NCBI GenBank assembly: GCA_015075175.1
Contig: JABTUV010000001.1
Location: 1 to 64,000, forward strand
From: a bacterium
GTDB taxonomy: Bacteria > Hinthialibacterota > Hinthialibacteria > H5-UNCL2
Direction of reading: 5' to 3'
DNA length: 64,000 nucleotides
The first letter of the stretch is position 1. Every line of letters begins with the position of its first letter. The position numbers were made by a program, and so were the translations under genes. The notes beneath the pieces are model-generated. The model ran no database searches, was not told the DNA's origin, and saw only the letters and a program-made list of their open reading frames with translations. Positions 45,724 to 58,032 of the stretch are shown one piece after another.

Positions 45724-47682
45724 TCAGCGAGGCGGAGGGGCCAGGTTGCCCTCGAGCGCGGCGCGGGGCTGCAGGTACGGATCGTAGAGATAGAAGCCAT
45801 CCAGCGCCAGCGGCGGCCCGCCGCCCGGCGCCGTCCACTCGATCAGCACGATGCCGGCCTTGACCGTCCCCACGGGAACCTCGTGGAGGCGCCAGTGCTC
45901 CATGCGACTCCCGTCGCCGCCGGTCGATTCAAGAAGCAGCGGGTGCTCGACTTCGCCGCCCGGATGGGTGAGGCGCAGCACGAGATGGGCCGGGCCGGTG
46001 GCGTCCAGGGCATAGCGGAGCGCCAACCGCAGGCCGTCGCGGGTCGCCGGGAAACGCAGAGCGGCCAGCGCCAGCGCGCCGGGATGCTGGAAACCCCAGA
46101 GACACGCGCCGCGCGAAGTGGTGGACGCGAAGTCGGGCAAACTGAAGTTTGTACTCCAAGTACTCAGGGAAGCGCCCGTCACGTCGGCGCAGTCTTCCGC
46201 TTCCATCCAGAGCCAGCCGGGTCCGCGATGCGGCGGCTCCTCCACGCGCGCCAGCTCCTCGCCGGTGGGTCGGCGGCGCGTAGGCACATCCGGGTCCAAC
46301 GGCGCGGGATCGTCCGAATCGAGCACCCCGTCGCCGTCGCTGTCGGCGAGAAAAGGGTTGGTTCCGCGCAGAAGTTCGAGCGCGGTCGGCCAGGCGTCGC
46401 CGTCGTCGCGCTCCGGCCAGTCGGAGGGAGCCGGCGTCTGCCACCAGTGACCGCGTTCGCGCGCCAGCAGAATCGCGCCCGTCGCGCTGCGAACCGCCCG
46501 CGGCGCGACGTTGGCCAGCGAAGCCACGCCCAGACTGGCCCGCCCGCGCCCATCGACCGAGACCGAGAGACTTGCGGGTTGGTGGGGGATGAAGGTTATT
46601 CCCTCGGTTGAGGAGAGACCGACCAGAAAGGCGGAGACGCCCGAGACAGGGTCCAGGGTCTTGCCGGCAGCCAGAGGTGCGACGTGGACGCCGGGAAGCG
46701 CAAATCCCCCCCGGACCCCCTTGTCAAGGGGGGGGAGGACGCCGGCGTCGCCGGGGCCGCCGCCGTGCCAGGTGAGGGTTCTGGGTCCGACCACCCCGAC
46801 CGCCGTTCCCCAGCGCGCCAGCATCCCATCGTCGCGTCCCAGGTAGGTGTGCGCGTAATGGATGGTCAACCGGCCCTCGCGGTCCAGCGCGATGCGCTGG
46901 GCGGAGAGGAACTCGACGTAGGCGGGCCAGCCCGAGCGGGAGAAGCGCCACGAAGTGCGCCAGACGCCGCCGACTTCGGCCGGTTCGTCGATGACCCGTT
47001 CGAGTACCGTTTGCGGCGGCTCGGCCTCGCCGAGCTCCAATCCGCGCCCCTCCCTTAACAAGGGGGGATGGGGGGGATGAAAAGCGTCGAACCGGCCGAG
47101 CGGCGCGACCTCGAGCGCGGGTCCGAACAGGTTGAGCAGGCCGCCTTCGTACTCGAGGCGGAGCAGTTGGCCGGTGTCGCGATTCAGCGTGAAGGTGACG
47201 CCGGCGGCGGAGAGGCGCCATTGATCGCCGACTTGCGCGCGCCGGGGCGGCGGGCGCCGGGATGCGACCGGCCGATCCTGCGAGGAGAGGACGGGAAGCG
47301 AACAAGTCCCCACGACTTCGTGAGAGGGATTGCGGATGGTCAGATGCACAAAGGCGGCGTCGGTCGCGTAGTCGTCGCGCGCGCGCAGCGTGAGGCGGGC
47401 GCGCCCTCCCGGCGGAGTCGCCGGCAAGGCCAGCGTCTCGCCGCCGATTTCCGCGCCGTCCTTGCCGTCGCGCCAACTTATTTGCAGGTAATAACCCAGA
47501 AGGTCCAGGCTATCGTGGCGGTTCTCGATCTCGATGGGTTGTGGAGTGCGGCTGCCGGCCGCCGCGTCGGGAGCGCCGTAAAAGCGCACCGCCTCGTCCA
47601 GGATGCGCACGGGGCAGCCGTGCGCGCCCGCCGCGCCGGCAAGCCAACCCACCAGGCTGAGAAGAAGACAGAAAAGCCGCAT
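45724..47682 (-). CDS. Large secreted protein with calcium-binding repeat and three embedded DNA repeats
   Basis: 652 residues from ATG 47682, signal peptide MRLFCLLLSLVGWLAGAAGA. The segment LADSDGDGVLDSDDPAPLDP is a thrombospondin-3-like calcium site. The remaining beta-rich sequence has no recognised family. At least three dispersed repeats are read in frame: C-run palindrome at 47047 (HPPHPPLLREGRG), another at 46714 (PPLDKGVRGGF), and CAAACTGAAGTTTG at 46138-46151 (WSTNFSLP). The protein has no frameshift, so the insertions were of in-frame length. Probably exported to the surface; role unknown. Confidence 0.75.
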   Translation of the reverse strand: MRLFCLLLSLVGWLAGAAGAHGCPVRILDEAVRFYGAPDAAAGSRTPQPIEIENRHDSLDLLGYYLQISWRDGKDGAEIGGETLALPATPPGGRARLTLRARDDYATDAAFVHLTIRNPSHEVVGTCSLPVLSSQDRPVASRRPPPRRAQVGDQWRLSAAGVTFTLNRDTGQLLRLEYEGGLLNLFGPALEVAPLGRFDAFHPPHPPLLREGRGLELGEAEPPQTVLERVIDEPAEVGGVWRTSWRFSRSGWPAYVEFLSAQRIALDREGRLTIHYAHTYLGRDDGMLARWGTAVGVVGPRTLTWHGGGPGDAGVLPPLDKGVRGGFALPGVHVAPLAAGKTLDPVSGVSAFLVGLSSTEGITFIPHQPASLSVSVDGRGRASLGVASLANVAPRAVRSATGAILLARERGHWWQTPAPSDWPERDDGDAWPTALELLRGTNPFLADSDGDGVLDSDDPAPLDPDVPTRRRPTGEELARVEEPPHRGPGWLWMEAEDCADVTGASLSTWSTNFSLPDFASTTSRGACLWGFQHPGALALAALRFPATRDGLRLALRYALDATGPAHLVLRLTHPGGEVEHPLLLESTGGDGSRMEHWRLHEVPVGTVKAGIVLIEWTAPGGGPPLALDGFYLYDPYLQPRAALEGNLAPPPR

Positions 47683-47769
47683 GGCGGGAGCATAAGCCGA
47701 CGCCCGCGCCTCCGCAAGCCGGACCGCGGGAATGAGACCCATGCGATGCGCGGGACCCACTTAAAGAAG

Positions 47770-47800
47770 AAGCCCCCGGCCGTTGGGGGCCAGGGGCTTT
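47770..47800 (-). terminator. Rho-independent terminator downstream of pyrD-like/nifJ genes
   Basis: Minus-strand hairpin AAGCCCCTGGCC / GGCCGGGGGCTT with one mismatch and a short loop, followed by CTTCTTCTTT. It lies after the pyrD-like gene and before the secreted-protein gene. Confidence 0.6.
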
Positions 47801-47940
47801 CGAACAGGAAGCACGGCAGGTGTTTTCAGGGTAGAGGCGTAGGTAGAGGTCAAGCCGGACGACTTCCTTCGAGTCATCCACGGGCCGGGGTGTGCGTATC
47901 GTAACTCTCTCGACGCTTCGCTGATATGAGGTTCGCATCT

Positions 47941-48941
47941 TCACGTCGTCGACGGCGAATAGCTCTGCAGCGTCTTCATGTAATTAGCGCGCTCGAAGGC
48001 GGAAGGCTCGGCGCAGTGCCGCTGCGAGAGGCTGCCGCGCATCTGCGCGACCGACTCGTATTCGTGTTCCACCATCCACTCGTTCATCTCGGCCTGGGGC
48101 ACCGATTTACGCGGCCCTGGCGCAGCAGGGCGGACGCCATCTGCACCGCGGAGGCGCCCGCCATCACCATCTTGAGGGCGTCCTCGACTGTGTGCACGCC
48201 GCCGGTTGCGGCCAGGTCCGCCTGGATGCGCCCGTACATGAGCGCGATCCAGCGCAGCAGCAGCCGCGAGTCGTAACTGGTGGAAAGCACCAGGTGCGGC
48301 TTGACTTCCAGCTCCTCCAGGTCGATGTCCGGCTGGTAGAAGCGGTTGAAGAGCACCAGCCCGCGCGCGCCGGCGTCGACCAGGCGCTTGGCCAGGTTCA
48401 CGGGCGCGGAAAACTGCGATCCGATCTTGACGGCGACCGGAATACCGACGCGTCCCGCCACCGCGGCGACCACGTCCACGTACATCTGCTCGACGACCTG
48501 ACTGGTCATCATGGGGTCGGTAGGCAGGTAGTAAATATTGAGTTCCAGGGCGTCGGCGCCGGCCTCTTCGATGGACTGGGCGAACGTCACCCAGCCGCCG
48601 GCGGAGGCGCCGTTCAGACTGGCGATCACGGGTACGCCCACGGCCGCCTTGGCCTTGCGGATGTGGTCCAGATACTCGTCCGGCCCCGAGAAGAAGCTGT
48701 CCGGCTCGGGAAAGTAGGTGACCGCTTCCTGGTAGCTCTCGGCGCCCTGGGTGAGGAAATGGTCCAGCGCCGCCGCCTCGTGGGACAGCTGTTCCTCGAA
48801 AAGCGAGGCGAGCACGATGGCCGCCGCGCCGCCGTCCTCCAGCTGCCGGATGCCGCCGATCTCGTGCGACAGCGGCGAAGCCCCCGCGATCAAGGGATGC
48901 TTCAGCGTCAGGCCGAGATAGGTGCTTTGCAGGTTGGTCAT
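47941..48941 (-). CDS. Dihydroorotate dehydrogenase-like flavoprotein next to nifJ (one frameshift)
   Basis: About 333 residues after restoring one base near 48105. TIM-barrel FMN enzyme of the PyrD family: [73 protein letters not shown], and the phosphate-binding [20 protein letters not shown]. The C-terminus resumes in another frame with [20 protein letters not shown] and SYSPST. This PyrD-like group is repeatedly found beside pyruvate:ferredoxin oxidoreductase genes (known context) and may not make pyrimidines. No other pyr genes nearby. Confidence 0.85.
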
Positions 48942-48955
48942 GGCATGGGGTCCTT

Positions 48956-49018
48956 GTCGTAATCTTGATCTTAATCGTGATCTTAATCTTGTTCGTGCTG
49001 GTAATCGAGCACGAGCAA
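48956..49018 (+). repeat. TAATCTT/TAATCG hexamer array with hairpin
   Basis: GTAATCTTGATCTTAATCG-type hexamers, then inverted arms CTTGTTCGTGCT and AGCACGAGCAAG. Directly upstream of the pyrD-like start. Confidence 0.7.
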
Positions 49019-49022
49019 GCAG

Positions 49023-49113
49023 CTGTCATTTCGACCGAAGGGAGAAATCCTCCCCCGCGCTTCCAGCAGCGCCCGGCCGGTATCGCAGGATTTCTCCCTT
49101 CGGTCGAAATGAC
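49023..49113 (+). repeat. Complete GACCGAAGGGAGAAATC inverted-repeat element
   Basis: Left arm 49023-49049 and right arm 49088-49113 (GATTTCTCCCTTCGGTCGAA) are near-perfect inverted copies around a GC-rich 38-nt centre, in the nifJ/pyrD-like gap. Confidence 0.9.
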
Positions 49114-49156
49114 ATACGATCACGATGACGAATCGTAATCGGTTGCGCCTTGTATC

Positions 49157-52732
<3,576 letters not shown>

Positions 52733-53125
52733 CAGGTTCCTTTCTTGCCGACTCCGGCGCGCCTGTCCGTGAATGGGTGGGGGACCCTCCAGGCAGGGCG
52801 CGGCGTCCGTTGGCCCACGGACCCGACGGGAGCAGGACGTATCGCAGTGTTACGACCTCTTTATTACAAGAAGCGTGCCAGACCCGGCAGCCGTCGCAAG
52901 TGGCCAAACGGCGGCATTTTGAGGCCGGTAGCAGGCGGGCAGTCGTGATCGAGGGGCAAGATTCCACGCCACCTTGGACGCTTTGAGACAGGATGTCCCG
53001 ACACTCCAAGCCCAGCGGAGCCTTTGTTTCAATTTGTACGTTTGAATTTTAATTAAAAGCATGAGATTCGATCTCGTTAACGATCAGTCTGTTGCGAACG
53101 CCTGGAGAAGGTGGCGAAATCGCTA
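52733..53125. other. Gene-free region between nifJ and tRNA-Asn
   Basis: About 390 nt with no convincing coding sequence. The part from 53030 to 53090 is AT-rich (TTTAATTAAAAGC) and may hold the nifJ promoter on the minus strand. No hairpin repeat family is present, unusual for this window. Confidence 0.5.
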
Positions 53126-53153
53126 TTGACAAAAAGGTCCGGAATTGTAGATT
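53126..53153 (+). promoter_or_regulatory. Promoter of tRNA-Asn
   Basis: Perfect TTGACA (53126-53131), 16-nt spacer, TAGATT (53148-53153), 39 nt before the tRNA. Confidence 0.5.
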
Positions 53154-53192
53154 GTACGGCTTCCGGTCGGGAAGAGCCGTCCGGTTGACGAT

Positions 53193-53267
53193 TCCTCGGT
53201 AGCTCAATGGTAGAGCAACCGGCTGTTAACCGGTTGGTTGTAGGTTCGAGTCCTACCCGAGGAGCCA
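53193..53267 (+). tRNA. tRNA-Asn (GTT)
   Basis: 75 nt with an encoded CCA. Acceptor stem TCCTCGG/CCGAGGA with discriminator G, D-arm GCTCAATGGTAGAGC, anticodon stem ACCGG/CCGGT with loop CTGTTAA (anticodon GTT at 53225-53227), T-arm GTAGGTTCGAGTCCTAC. All stems pair. It reads AAC and AAU. Confidence 0.97.
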
Positions 53268-53274
53268 GCTAGCA

Positions 53275-54201
53275 TCATTTCTCCGTCACTTGTCTGCCTG
53301 ATTTCCACTTGACAAACGGATGCTCGCGCAACGCGGGAGGCAGGGCGTCATCGGTCGTCGATGCAGCCGCGTCCAACCACCGCAGCGCTTCGGCCAGGTA
53401 GCCGAGCGCGACGGGGTCGGTCTCGCGCGCGGCTGCGGCGCGCAGGGCGGGCTGGGCTTCGGCGATGGCCCCTTTGCCGAGGACATAAGCGGCCAGGGCG
53501 CGCGTACGCGCCTCCGTTGCGGAAAGAAGCGGGGTCAACGCGGCCTGTACGGACCCCTGGTGGTCGCGCTTGCACAGACCGACCAGCCCGTGGGCGGCAT
53601 CCCAGCGCACCGGCCAACTGGGGTCCGAAAGGCGTCCCGAAAGCGGGGCGATCACGCCTTCGTCGCCCCAGGTCCCCAGCGCCAGCGCCGCCCACTTGCG
53701 CAACGCCGGAGAAGTCGCCTCCAGCACGGCCAAGAGCGCCGCCTGCGCCTCCGTATCGCCCAGCGTCGCCGCGCCCACGAGTCCCCGCGCCGCCAGCACT
53801 CGTAACGTCTCATCCGGGTCGTTCAGGAAGGACAGGAAAACGTCGCGGTCGGTTGCGCTGCCGATTTCGGCAAGAAAACCCATCGCCGTGCGGCGGGTTC
53901 GGACGTCCGCGCTCTCCAGGCCCAAGCGCAGGCCGGGACTGGCCTTTTCTTTCATGTCGACGTAGGCGTCGCGCAGCGTGATGGTGACGGTCGTCACTTT
54001 GCTGGGCAGATACCTGGCCATGGCGATACCGCCGGCCTCGCCCAGCGCGACCAGCTCCTTGACGGCGGCGCGCTGGCTCGCCTCCAGCACCAGGTTGCCG
54101 GAGAGGATGGCGCGGACGCGGTGCTCCATAGTCGGCGTCGCGGAAGACGGCGCCTCCGCTGCGATGGCCGCCGTCGCCACGAGCAGGCACAATGCCGCCA
54201 T
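53275..54201 (-). CDS. Secreted HEAT-repeat protein
   Basis: 308 residues from ATG 54201; signal peptide MAALCLLVATAAIAAEA. The body is a series of HEAT-like helical pairs, for example DPDETLRVLAARGLVGAATL, TSPALRKWAALALGTWGDEG and DPSWPVRWDAAHGLVGLCKR, a protein-interaction scaffold in the periplasm. Longer in-frame starts are possible but would read the CCCTCTCCC repeat cluster (PHPNPLPQGEG) upstream, so the shorter start is preferred. Function unknown; the stop lies 8 nt after the convergent tRNA. Confidence 0.8.
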   Translation of the reverse strand: MAALCLLVATAAIAAEAPSSATPTMEHRVRAILSGNLVLEASQRAAVKELVALGEAGGIAMARYLPSKVTTVTITLRDAYVDMKEKASPGLRLGLESADVRTRRTAMGFLAEIGSATDRDVFLSFLNDPDETLRVLAARGLVGAATLGDTEAQAALLAVLEATSPALRKWAALALGTWGDEGVIAPLSGRLSDPSWPVRWDAAHGLVGLCKRDHQGSVQAALTPLLSATEARTRALAAYVLGKGAIAEAQPALRAAAARETDPVALGYLAEALRWLDAAASTTDDALPPALREHPFVKWKSGRQVTEK

Positions 54202-54217
54202 GAGCGCCTTCTTCAAC

Positions 54218-54477
54218 TCTCCCCGTGGGAGAGGTGTTGTCCCCTCTCCCTGAGGGAGAGGGTTAGGGTGAGGGGGCGCGACGCGCAACGGCTTCCCCTC
54301 ACCCGGCGCTTGCGCCGACCTCCCGTGGAGAGGTGAAGATGCGCGCTTCGCGCCGACCTCTCCCGTGGAGAGGTGTTGTCCCTCTCCTGAGGAGGGTTAG
54401 TGAGGGCGCGACGCTGGCAAGCTCCCTCACCGGCGCTTCGGCCGACCTCTCCCGTGGGAGAGGTGAAGATGCGCGCA
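54218..54477 (+). repeat. Cluster of CCCTCTCCC/GGGAGAGG repeats
   Basis: At least four hairpins of CTCTCCCGTGGGAGAGG or CCCTCTCCCTGAGGGAGAGG type in tandem, separated by related spacers (GAAGATGCGCGC and CACCGGCGCTT recur). They fill the 295-nt gap between the HEAT and GND-repeat genes. The second half repeats the first with small deletions. Confidence 0.85.
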
Positions 54478-54496
54478 GCACGCTGCGCAACCGCAC

Positions 54497-56404
54497 TCAC
54501 TCATCGATGCCCCTCCAGTCGCCGTTGGCCAGACGCGTCGTTGCCGCGCGGATGGCCGTACAGGTCCCGGCCGCCGCCCAAATCGAAAAGAAACCCAGGC
54601 CTGCTGCCGCCGCCGCTGGAAGTAATCGCCCCAACCGTGATGAATCATGCGATTGTAGGGTGTTCTTGATCTGATAGGCGTCGTCGCCGCCTGCATCGTA
54701 GAAGATGCCGATGCCGTTGGTGTTGCCGCCGCCCAGCGTCAACCACTCGCTGGTGTAGGAGTCGTTGCCGCCGCCGTCATAGAACAGGCCGACGGCCAGA
54801 TCATGGCCGCAGCCCATGCCCACGCCCCAGGTCTGGTAGCGGTCGTCGCCGGACTGGTCCCACAGCACGGCGTTGGAGAGGTGGATGCCGGCGCCCTGGC
54901 TGTAGCGCACGCTGACGTACACGTCGTCGCCGCCGCGATCGCCCAGAATCCCCAGGGCGTACCAGTAACTCGTGCCCTGGCAAAAGTAGCCGCCGTAGTA
55001 GATGTCGTTGCCCGCGCGGTCGGCGAGCACTCCCACGCCGCCGGAGGCGTACTGGCGGATGCCGAAGCCGCAGCCCTGGCTCATGCTGATGTAGCCGGGC
55101 GGGGTGCGTCCGACGGTGTCGCCGAACTCGGTTCCGGTCTGGTAGAGGTCCATGCCGGTGTGGTCGACGAGCGCGCCGAAACCGGCCACGCCGCCGAAAC
55201 CCTGGCTGTACACCTGGGCGAGATAGCGGTCGTTGCCGGCGACGTCCAGGAGCAGACCGGCGCCCGCCAGCGCCGCGCCCATGACCAGCGACTTGCCCTC
55301 GTAAGTATCATTGCCGGCGGCGTCATAGAGCAACCCCACGCCCAGGCAGGCCGCGCCCAGCCCGTCGTAGTCGGCACGATAGCGGTCGTCGCCGCCGAAA
55401 TCCAAGAGCATCGAAATCCCATCGCAGGCCCCCGCCAGCGCAAATGGCGCCTTTCCCTCATAAACGTCGTTGCCGCTCAGGTCGACAATGAGCGAAATCG
55501 TTCCGCTGGCCGAACCGGCGAGTCGATACGCGTCGTCGCCGCCCGGGTCGAAGATCAGAAGCGGCGCCGCGGTGCAATCGAACACGTCCGGGCCGGTCGT
55601 GCCGATCCAGACTTCGCCGGCCGGCGAGCACCAGCGCACGACCTGGGCCGGGCCGGTCGGCTCGGCGATCAGGGGCGCCAGCGCGGGCAGATGCTCGAGT
55701 TGCCGGCAGAGTACGCGCGCGCGGTCGAAGTAGGGCTGCAGGTTGGTCTTGAACAGGAGCTCGGTCGTGCGGTCCAGCGCCGGATCGGAGAGGAGCGCGG
55801 CCACGTCCGCCGCGGCGGGATTGTCCGTGTCGCGATCTAGGAGCCGGGGCAGGAGGTCGGCCAGTTCGCGCCGTTCAGAGGCGGAGAGATCGACGTTCAT
55901 GTCGGCGGGCACGGCCCAATGCAGATACATGAGCAGGGTTTCGACCGCCTCGCGGCAGCGCGGGGGAAGCGCCTGTTGCAGGTGGGCGGGCAGCGCCGCA
56001 CTTTTGAGGTTGAACGAGACGGGCGGCACCGCGCCGGCGCGATAGCCGGTCATGTCCAGCACGCGCGCACCGTGGACGACCAGCTCCGACCAACGCTCCG
56101 CCGACCAGAGGGCGTCGCACAGCTCCTGCGCTTCCGTGGCCAGCGAGACGGGCGCGGCGAAGGTGCGCGTGACGATGGGCAGGCGCCACGGGTCGTCGTC
56201 CAGACGCCCCGTCTTCATTCGCAGCTCGTCGGTACTCAGGAGAATCATGGCCAGCGCCCGCTCGACGGCTTCCGGCGACACCGACGGAACAGGCCCCATC
56301 GCCTGTGCTTGCGAGCGGGTGTTGACGAACGCGAAACCTACGAGGAGGCACAACTGGACCGCGGCGGAAACACGGAAGAGCTGCGGGACGGCGACCACGG
56401 TCAT
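54497..56404 (-). CDS. Secreted protein with tandem G-N-D-x-Y repeats
   Basis: 635 residues from ATG 56404, N-terminal signal (VSAAVQLCLLVGFAFVNTRS). The N-terminal half is helical without known family. From about residue 265 there are about ten ~35-residue repeats ending D-x-x-G-N/D-D-x-Y: DPGGDDAYRL, DLSGNDVYEG, DFGGDDRYRA, DAAGNDTYEG, DVAGNDRYLA, DRAGNDIYYG, DRGGDDVYVS, DQSGDDRYQT, DGGGNDSYTS, DAGGDDAYQI. This looks like a beta-solenoid resembling RTX or SGNx rolls, possibly metal-binding (inference). Near the end the frame slips at about 54600 and back near 54530; LFDLGGGRDLYGHPRGND in the other frame is a last repeat. Exported; role unknown. Confidence 0.75.
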   Translation of the reverse strand: MTVVAVPQLFRVSAAVQLCLLVGFAFVNTRSQAQAMGPVPSVSPEAVERALAMILLSTDELRMKTGRLDDDPWRLPIVTRTFAAPVSLATEAQELCDALWSAERWSELVVHGARVLDMTGYRAGAVPPVSFNLKSAALPAHLQQALPPRCREAVETLLMYLHWAVPADMNVDLSASERRELADLLPRLLDRDTDNPAAADVAALLSDPALDRTTELLFKTNLQPYFDRARVLCRQLEHLPALAPLIAEPTGPAQVVRWCSPAGEVWIGTTGPDVFDCTAAPLLIFDPGGDDAYRLAGSASGTISLIVDLSGNDVYEGKAPFALAGACDGISMLLDFGGDDRYRADYDGLGAACLGVGLLYDAAGNDTYEGKSLVMGAALAGAGLLLDVAGNDRYLAQVYSQGFGGVAGFGALVDHTGMDLYQTGTEFGDTVGRTPPGYISMSQGCGFGIRQYASGGVGVLADRAGNDIYYGGYFCQGTSYWYALGILGDRGGDDVYVSVRYSQGAGIHLSNAVLWDQSGDDRYQTWGVGMGCGHDLAVGLFYDGGGNDSYTSEWLTLGGGNTNGIGIFYDAGGDDAYQIKNTLQSHDSSRLGRLLPAAAAAGLGFFSIWAAAGTCTAIRAATTRLANGDWRGIDE

Positions 56405-56648
56405 GTTTCTCTTGGTCTCAGCGCGGGCATGACGCGCGAAGCCGGGCAAAGAAAAAAAAGGAGCCGCTGGATCATGGACGTTCCCGTCGGCAGCGCACTC
56501 CGGCCCTTTTAGACCTTTGCGAAGTTAGTCACGGCCTCTCCGATTGTCAATTGGAATTGCGGTGTGGGAGCGGCTGCAAGCAAACGCGGCCGCGAATGCG
56601 GTGGTACGCAAGTCCGTCGCTTGGCGCCTGAGGATGGGCCAAACGTCG

Positions 56649-56740
56649 CTGTCATTTCGACCGAAGGGAGAAATCTTACCCCGCATCTCTCGATCGCCCG
56701 GAGCCAGACCCCGGACTTCTCCCTTCGGTCGGAATGACAG
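56649..56740 (+). repeat. Complete GACCGAAGGGAGAAATC inverted-repeat element
   Basis: Left arm 56649-56675; right arm (ACTTCTCCCTTCGGTCGGAA) 56714-56740. The right arm and centre form the 3' coding end of the DUF971 gene. Confidence 0.88.
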
Positions 56741-57041
56741 CGTCAGCCCAGTCGCGGAGCATCTGGAAGGTGTAGATGCCCGCGTCGTGGCCGTCGCTCC
56801 AGAAGATTTTGATTCCGTAACGGCCCACGGGTGCGGTGCGTTGAACGTGCACCTTTTCGAGAATGGAGGGGGGAATGAAGCGATCCGGCCCCAGTTCCTC
56901 GCGTTGCCGGCGGCAGACGGCGCAGGGGCAGGCGCGCCGCAGCGCCGTCTGTTGAAAGACCGTCTCGCGTCCGTCGCTCCAGGTGATCCTCAAGAGCTCG
57001 CTGCCGGTGTAGTCCACGCTGCGGGGAGGGGGGGCGGGCAT
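56676..57041 (-). CDS. DUF971-domain protein with repeat-derived C-terminus
   Basis: 121 residues from ATG 57041. DUF971 (gamma-butyrobetaine-hydroxylase-like N-terminal) signature: LLRITWSDGRETVFQQTALR, ACPCAVCRRQ with paired Cys, GRYGIKIFWSDGHDAGIYTF. Such proteins bind metal or Fe-S clusters and are linked to Fe-S and polyamine-like metabolism; the precise role is not known. The domain ends at MLRDWAD; the following AVIPTEGRSPGSGSG and beyond is encoded by the inverted repeat. Start overlaps the leuD 3' region closely (stop 57046 to start 57041), so co-translated. Confidence 0.85.
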   Translation of the reverse strand: MPAPPPRSVDYTGSELLRITWSDGRETVFQQTALRRACPCAVCRRQREELGPDRFIPPSILEKVHVQRTAPVGRYGIKIFWSDGHDAGIYTFQMLRDWADAVIPTEGRSPGSGSGRSRDAG

Positions 57042-57045
57042 GGCC

Positions 57046-57609
57046 TCACTCCGGCAAGAGTCCCGCCTGGCGCGCGTAGGCGAAGATGTCGCCGGCGGCG
57101 ATGATGGCGGCCACGTCGCCGATGGGCCGGAGGGGGTGCTCCGTGCCCTGCGTCCGGTTGACCAGCAGGTTGCGCTCCGCGTCGATCTCGACCCGGTCGC
57201 CGGTGCGCACCGTCTCGCACAACCTTTCTTCACATTCAAAGGGGACGAGATAGCCGCCGTTGACGGCGTTGCGGAAGAAGATGCGGGCGTAGGACTCGGC
57301 CACCACGGCCAAGACGCCGGCCTCGCGCAGGGCGAAGGGGGCGTGCTCGCGGCTGCTGCCGCAGCCGAAGTTGCGCCCCGCGATGATGATCTGATAGTCC
57401 GAAACGTACTCGTTCTCGCGCACGAAGGGGATGTCGCCTTCCGGCAGGCCCGACTGCGTCATGGGCACGGACGACAGGCAGCGCCGCCCGTACTCACGCC
57501 GCTCCTCCGGCTTCTCCAGGCTGTAGACCAGGTATTGCGCCGGGATGATCTGGTCGGTGTCAACGTCGTCTCCCAGGACGAAGGCCTTTCCGGGGGTGAT
57601 CTTCTGCAT
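57046..57609 (-). CDS. leuD: 3-isopropylmalate dehydratase small subunit-like
   Basis: 187 residues. Swivelling domain of the aconitase superfamily: FVLGDDVDTDQIIPAQYLV, GRNFGCGSSREHAPFALREA, FFRNAVNGGYLVPFE. With a large subunit it isomerises 2- to 3-isopropylmalate in leucine synthesis; related pairs act on homoaconitate or methylmalates, which cannot be separated from sequence alone. LeuC is not in the window. It starts 4 nt after the vapC-like stop, so it is transcribed with a toxin-antitoxin pair. Confidence 0.88.
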   Translation of the reverse strand: MQKITPGKAFVLGDDVDTDQIIPAQYLVYSLEKPEERREYGRRCLSSVPMTQSGLPEGDIPFVRENEYVSDYQIIIAGRNFGCGSSREHAPFALREAGVLAVVAESYARIFFRNAVNGGYLVPFECEERLCETVRTGDRVEIDAERNLLVNRTQGTEHPLRPIGDVAAIIAAGDIFAYARQAGLLPE

Positions 57610-57613
57610 CGTA

Positions 57614-58032
57614 TCATTCTCCCTCTGCCGCGAAGTCGCGGGCGAAATCGTGCATCGAGCGGGCCAAGCGGGGTAAGGCGGCGAGCAACTGGTGGTCCGA
57701 GGTGACCAGAGAAACGCCCAACGGCTCCGCCAAAGCCACAAACTCACAGTCATACGACGTACGGTTGAACGCGCCGCCAGTTCAAGCACGCGGCGGGAAT
57801 CCACGTCATGCTGCCTGTCGCCGATCAACTCCTCGGCGGCGGCGACAGTTCGAGCCTCGGCAAGCGACCTCAATTGACGGCGGAGAAAAAGGGACGCGGC
57901 GCTGCGCAGTTCACTTCTCCAAAGGGGAGGCGCCGTCCAATCCGGATCCGCCTTGTACAGGGATCGAGCGAGGTCTGTATGGACGCCGACCACGAGGAAG
58001 TGCACCAGGATATTGGTGTCTCCCACGATCAC
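57614..58032 (-). CDS. VapC-like PIN-domain toxin, one frameshift
   Basis: 139 residues if one base near 57777 is restored. PIN RNase fold: VIVGDTNILVHFLV with the first catalytic Asp, PPLWRSELRS with the conserved Glu, then after the break SYDCEFVALAEPLGVSLVTS with the third acidic pair. GTG start at 58032 overlaps the antitoxin stop (GTGA). The family cleaves tRNA or rRNA when released from its antitoxin. The frame break would inactivate it unless it is a sequence error; the conserved downstream sequence argues for error or a very recent mutation. Confidence 0.8.

Noticed and set aside
53193-54201. Integration site of a mobile island at tRNA-Asn
   Set aside because: No integrase, no duplicated tRNA 3' end and ordinary host-like genes follow.
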